From the NCBI GenBank assembly GCA_030638185.1, contig DAOWFD010000429.1, forward strand, positions 1-6,715: a stretch of 6,715 nucleotides of DNA, read 5' to 3'. This document shows positions 5,616 through 6,715 of the stretch, one piece after another; positions within the stretch are counted from its first letter, which is position 1; the number at the start of each line of letters is the position of its first letter. A program made the position numbers and the translations under genes. The notes under the pieces are model-generated. The model was given only the letters and a program-made list of their open reading frames with translations, was not told the DNA's origin and did not search any database. Source of the stretch: Candidatus Aegiribacteria sp. Its GTDB lineage: Bacteria; Fermentibacterota; Fermentibacteria; Fermentibacterales; JCC-6.

Positions 5616-6715
5616 ATGCCGAATAAGGAAATCGTAAAGCTTGAGAAGGAACTCGAAGATCTCAGACAAGAACCTCCCGGTGCAGAACTTGCAGCTGCGC
5701 TGAACAGACTTGCTTTCGTCTATATCCATTTGGATCCCAGTAAAGCGAAAACCTGCGTTCAGGAAGCAAAGGATCTTGCAGGAAAGCTGGGATTGCCTTC
5801 CGAGCAGGCTCGAAGTTTCAGAACGTTTGGAATAATCAATTGCGAGGAGGGGAACTTTCCTGAGGCGATGTCGTATTGCCGGAAGTCCATGGAGATCTTT
5901 GAGAAACTGGGGGACAGGGAAGGTATGGCACAAATTCACGGTACCATGGCCACCACTTACAAATTTCAGGGTATGATTGATAAAGCTCTTGAGCACTACC
6001 ACGAGTCTCTTACGCAGAAACAGGAATGTGGCGCCAGTAAAGATGAACTCGCCCTTTGCTACTTCAACATAGGCTCATGCTTCAGCAGCCTGCTTCGGCT
6101 GGAGCAAGCCCAATCATTTTATGAAATCGCTCGGAAGATATGGGAGGAGTCCGATAACCGTCAGAAACTTGCGTACCTCTACAACAACATCGGTTCTGTC
6201 TATGGGAAAAAGGAAGAACTGGACAAGGCTCGTGAGTACTTCCTGAAGGCCCTGGTCATCAGGGAAGATCTGGGAGACAAGAAAGGTATCGCAAGCACTC
6301 TGGGAAATCTTGGAAGTCTGCATGAAGACCTCGGCGATAACGAATCAGCTCGGGACTTCTTCATCAGGAGCCTTAAACTGTATGAGGAGATCGGCAACAG
6401 GAGAGGTGTTGCCTACACATACGGTTGTATTGGCGGTGTATACACCAAGCTGGGACGTCTCGATGAAGCTGAAGAATGCATCATGAAAGGTCTGGAGATA
6501 ACAAGGAAGCTGAAGTTAAAGGACTGGGAGGTCCTATGCCTGGAGAATTTTACGAAGCTGTACGAGGCAAAAGGGGATCTGCAGAAGGCATTAATGTGCT
6601 CCCGGGAACTGAAAACATGCCTGGAAGAGCATCTGAACGATAAGAGCAGTGAGAACATAGCGCGGCTTCACGTGCAGTCCGAAACAGAGAAGAAGGAAAC
6701 TGAAGCCCAGATCTA
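5616..6715 (+). CDS. TPR-repeat signalling protein, N-terminal part (runs off the window)
   Basis: Open to the window end with no stop: 366 codons are visible. After a charged N-terminal helix (MPNKEIVKLEKELEDLRQ) there are eight tetratricopeptide units of about 40 residues, at roughly 23-60, 61-100, 101-140, 141-180, 181-221, 222-261, 262-301 and 302-341. Typical motifs include 'NNIGSVYGKKEELDKAREYFLKAL' split over helices A and B. The 40-residue period is that of TPR_12-type arrays. From ~342 a charged coiled coil begins (SENIARLHVQSETEKKETEAQI), the linker that in related proteins precedes an output domain such as a histidine kinase, GGDEF, SpoIIE phosphatase or nucleotide cyclase. Which one is present cannot be seen. 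No signal peptide or membrane helix is visible. ATG 5616 is chosen because GGAG lies 7 bases upstream and this spacing is conserved in copy A. An in-frame ATG at 5583 has its AAGGAG directly abutting it, which is too close. Confidence 0.88.
   Translation, partial: MPNKEIVKLEKELEDLRQEPPGAELAAALNRLAFVYIHLDPSKAKTCVQEAKDLAGKLGLPSEQARSFRTFGIINCEEGNFPEAMSYCRKSMEIFEKLGDREGMAQIHGTMATTYKFQGMIDKALEHYHESLTQKQECGASKDELALCYFNIGSCFSSLLRLEQAQSFYEIARKIWEESDNRQKLAYLYNNIGSVYGKKEELDKAREYFLKALVIREDLGDKKGIASTLGNLGSLHEDLGDNESARDFFIRSLKLYEEIGNRRGVAYTYGCIGGVYTKLGRLDEAEECIMKGLEITRKLKLKDWEVLCLENFTKLYEAKGDLQKALMCSRELKTCLEEHLNDKSSENIARLHVQSETEKKETEAQI

Larger units (their letters stand above)
5469..5675 (+). repeat. promoter, leader and start module (copy B)
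   Basis: This is the counterpart of copy A at 3086-3273. The 43-base core at 5484-5526 is best conserved (37/43). The leader to the TPR start is longer (89 bases) and aligns only near its end (AGAT...GTTTTGAAGAGG...TGGAG). Conservation is therefore strongest over the promoter, including bases outside the -35 and -10 hexamers. Confidence 0.75.

Noticed and set aside
5568..6002. Minus-strand 144-codon frame
   Set aside because: It is antisense to the TPR repeats, which are unambiguous.

Overview
The window reads as accessory DNA from an uncultured-type bacterium of the FCB assemblage (Bacteroidota or a neighbouring candidate phylum such as Fermentibacteria or Cloacimonadota). This placement is an inference. 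It rests on an Asp-box protein ending in a type IX secretion (Por/type A) sorting domain, a DNRLRE-type secreted protein, a DUF3795 cysteine-rich protein and a long TPR signalling protein. No RNA gene, CRISPR array or intact mobile element was seen.

Left part (1-3082, mainly minus strand). A short integrase-like fragment runs off the left edge. It abuts the 3' end of a secreted 732-aa Asp-box beta-propeller protein (89-2287, minus) that has a good sigma70-like promoter. Upstream of it on the same strand lies a small 12-cysteine DUF3795 protein (2556-2999, minus).

Middle (3086-5141, plus strand). A promoter and leader are followed by a decapitated gene start of only 19 codons (3214-3273). This stretch is a diverged copy of the promoter, leader and start of the TPR gene at the right end. 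Directly behind it comes a secreted DNRLRE-domain protein (3344-3952), then a cytoplasmic 329-aa protein of unknown function (4117-5106).

Right part (5124-6715). A 5'-truncated minus-strand gene remnant (5124-5447) converges on the 329-aa gene. It is cut off by the second copy of the promoter module (about 5469-5615). There the module drives a TPR protein (5616 to the window end) with eight 40-residue repeats and the start of a coiled coil; its effector domain lies outside the window.

The most notable signal is the duplicated promoter module. Its 43-base core is 37/43 identical between the copies and contains TTGACA/TCGACA, a 17-base spacer and TATTAT. The leader behind it has diverged much more. 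One copy drives a complete-looking TPR gene; the other keeps 19 codons of a TPR gene start and then runs into an unrelated secreted protein. With two or three gene fragments next to module edges, this suggests a region reshaped by rearrangement, with a shared promoter reused by different genes. The genes do not form an obvious single pathway.
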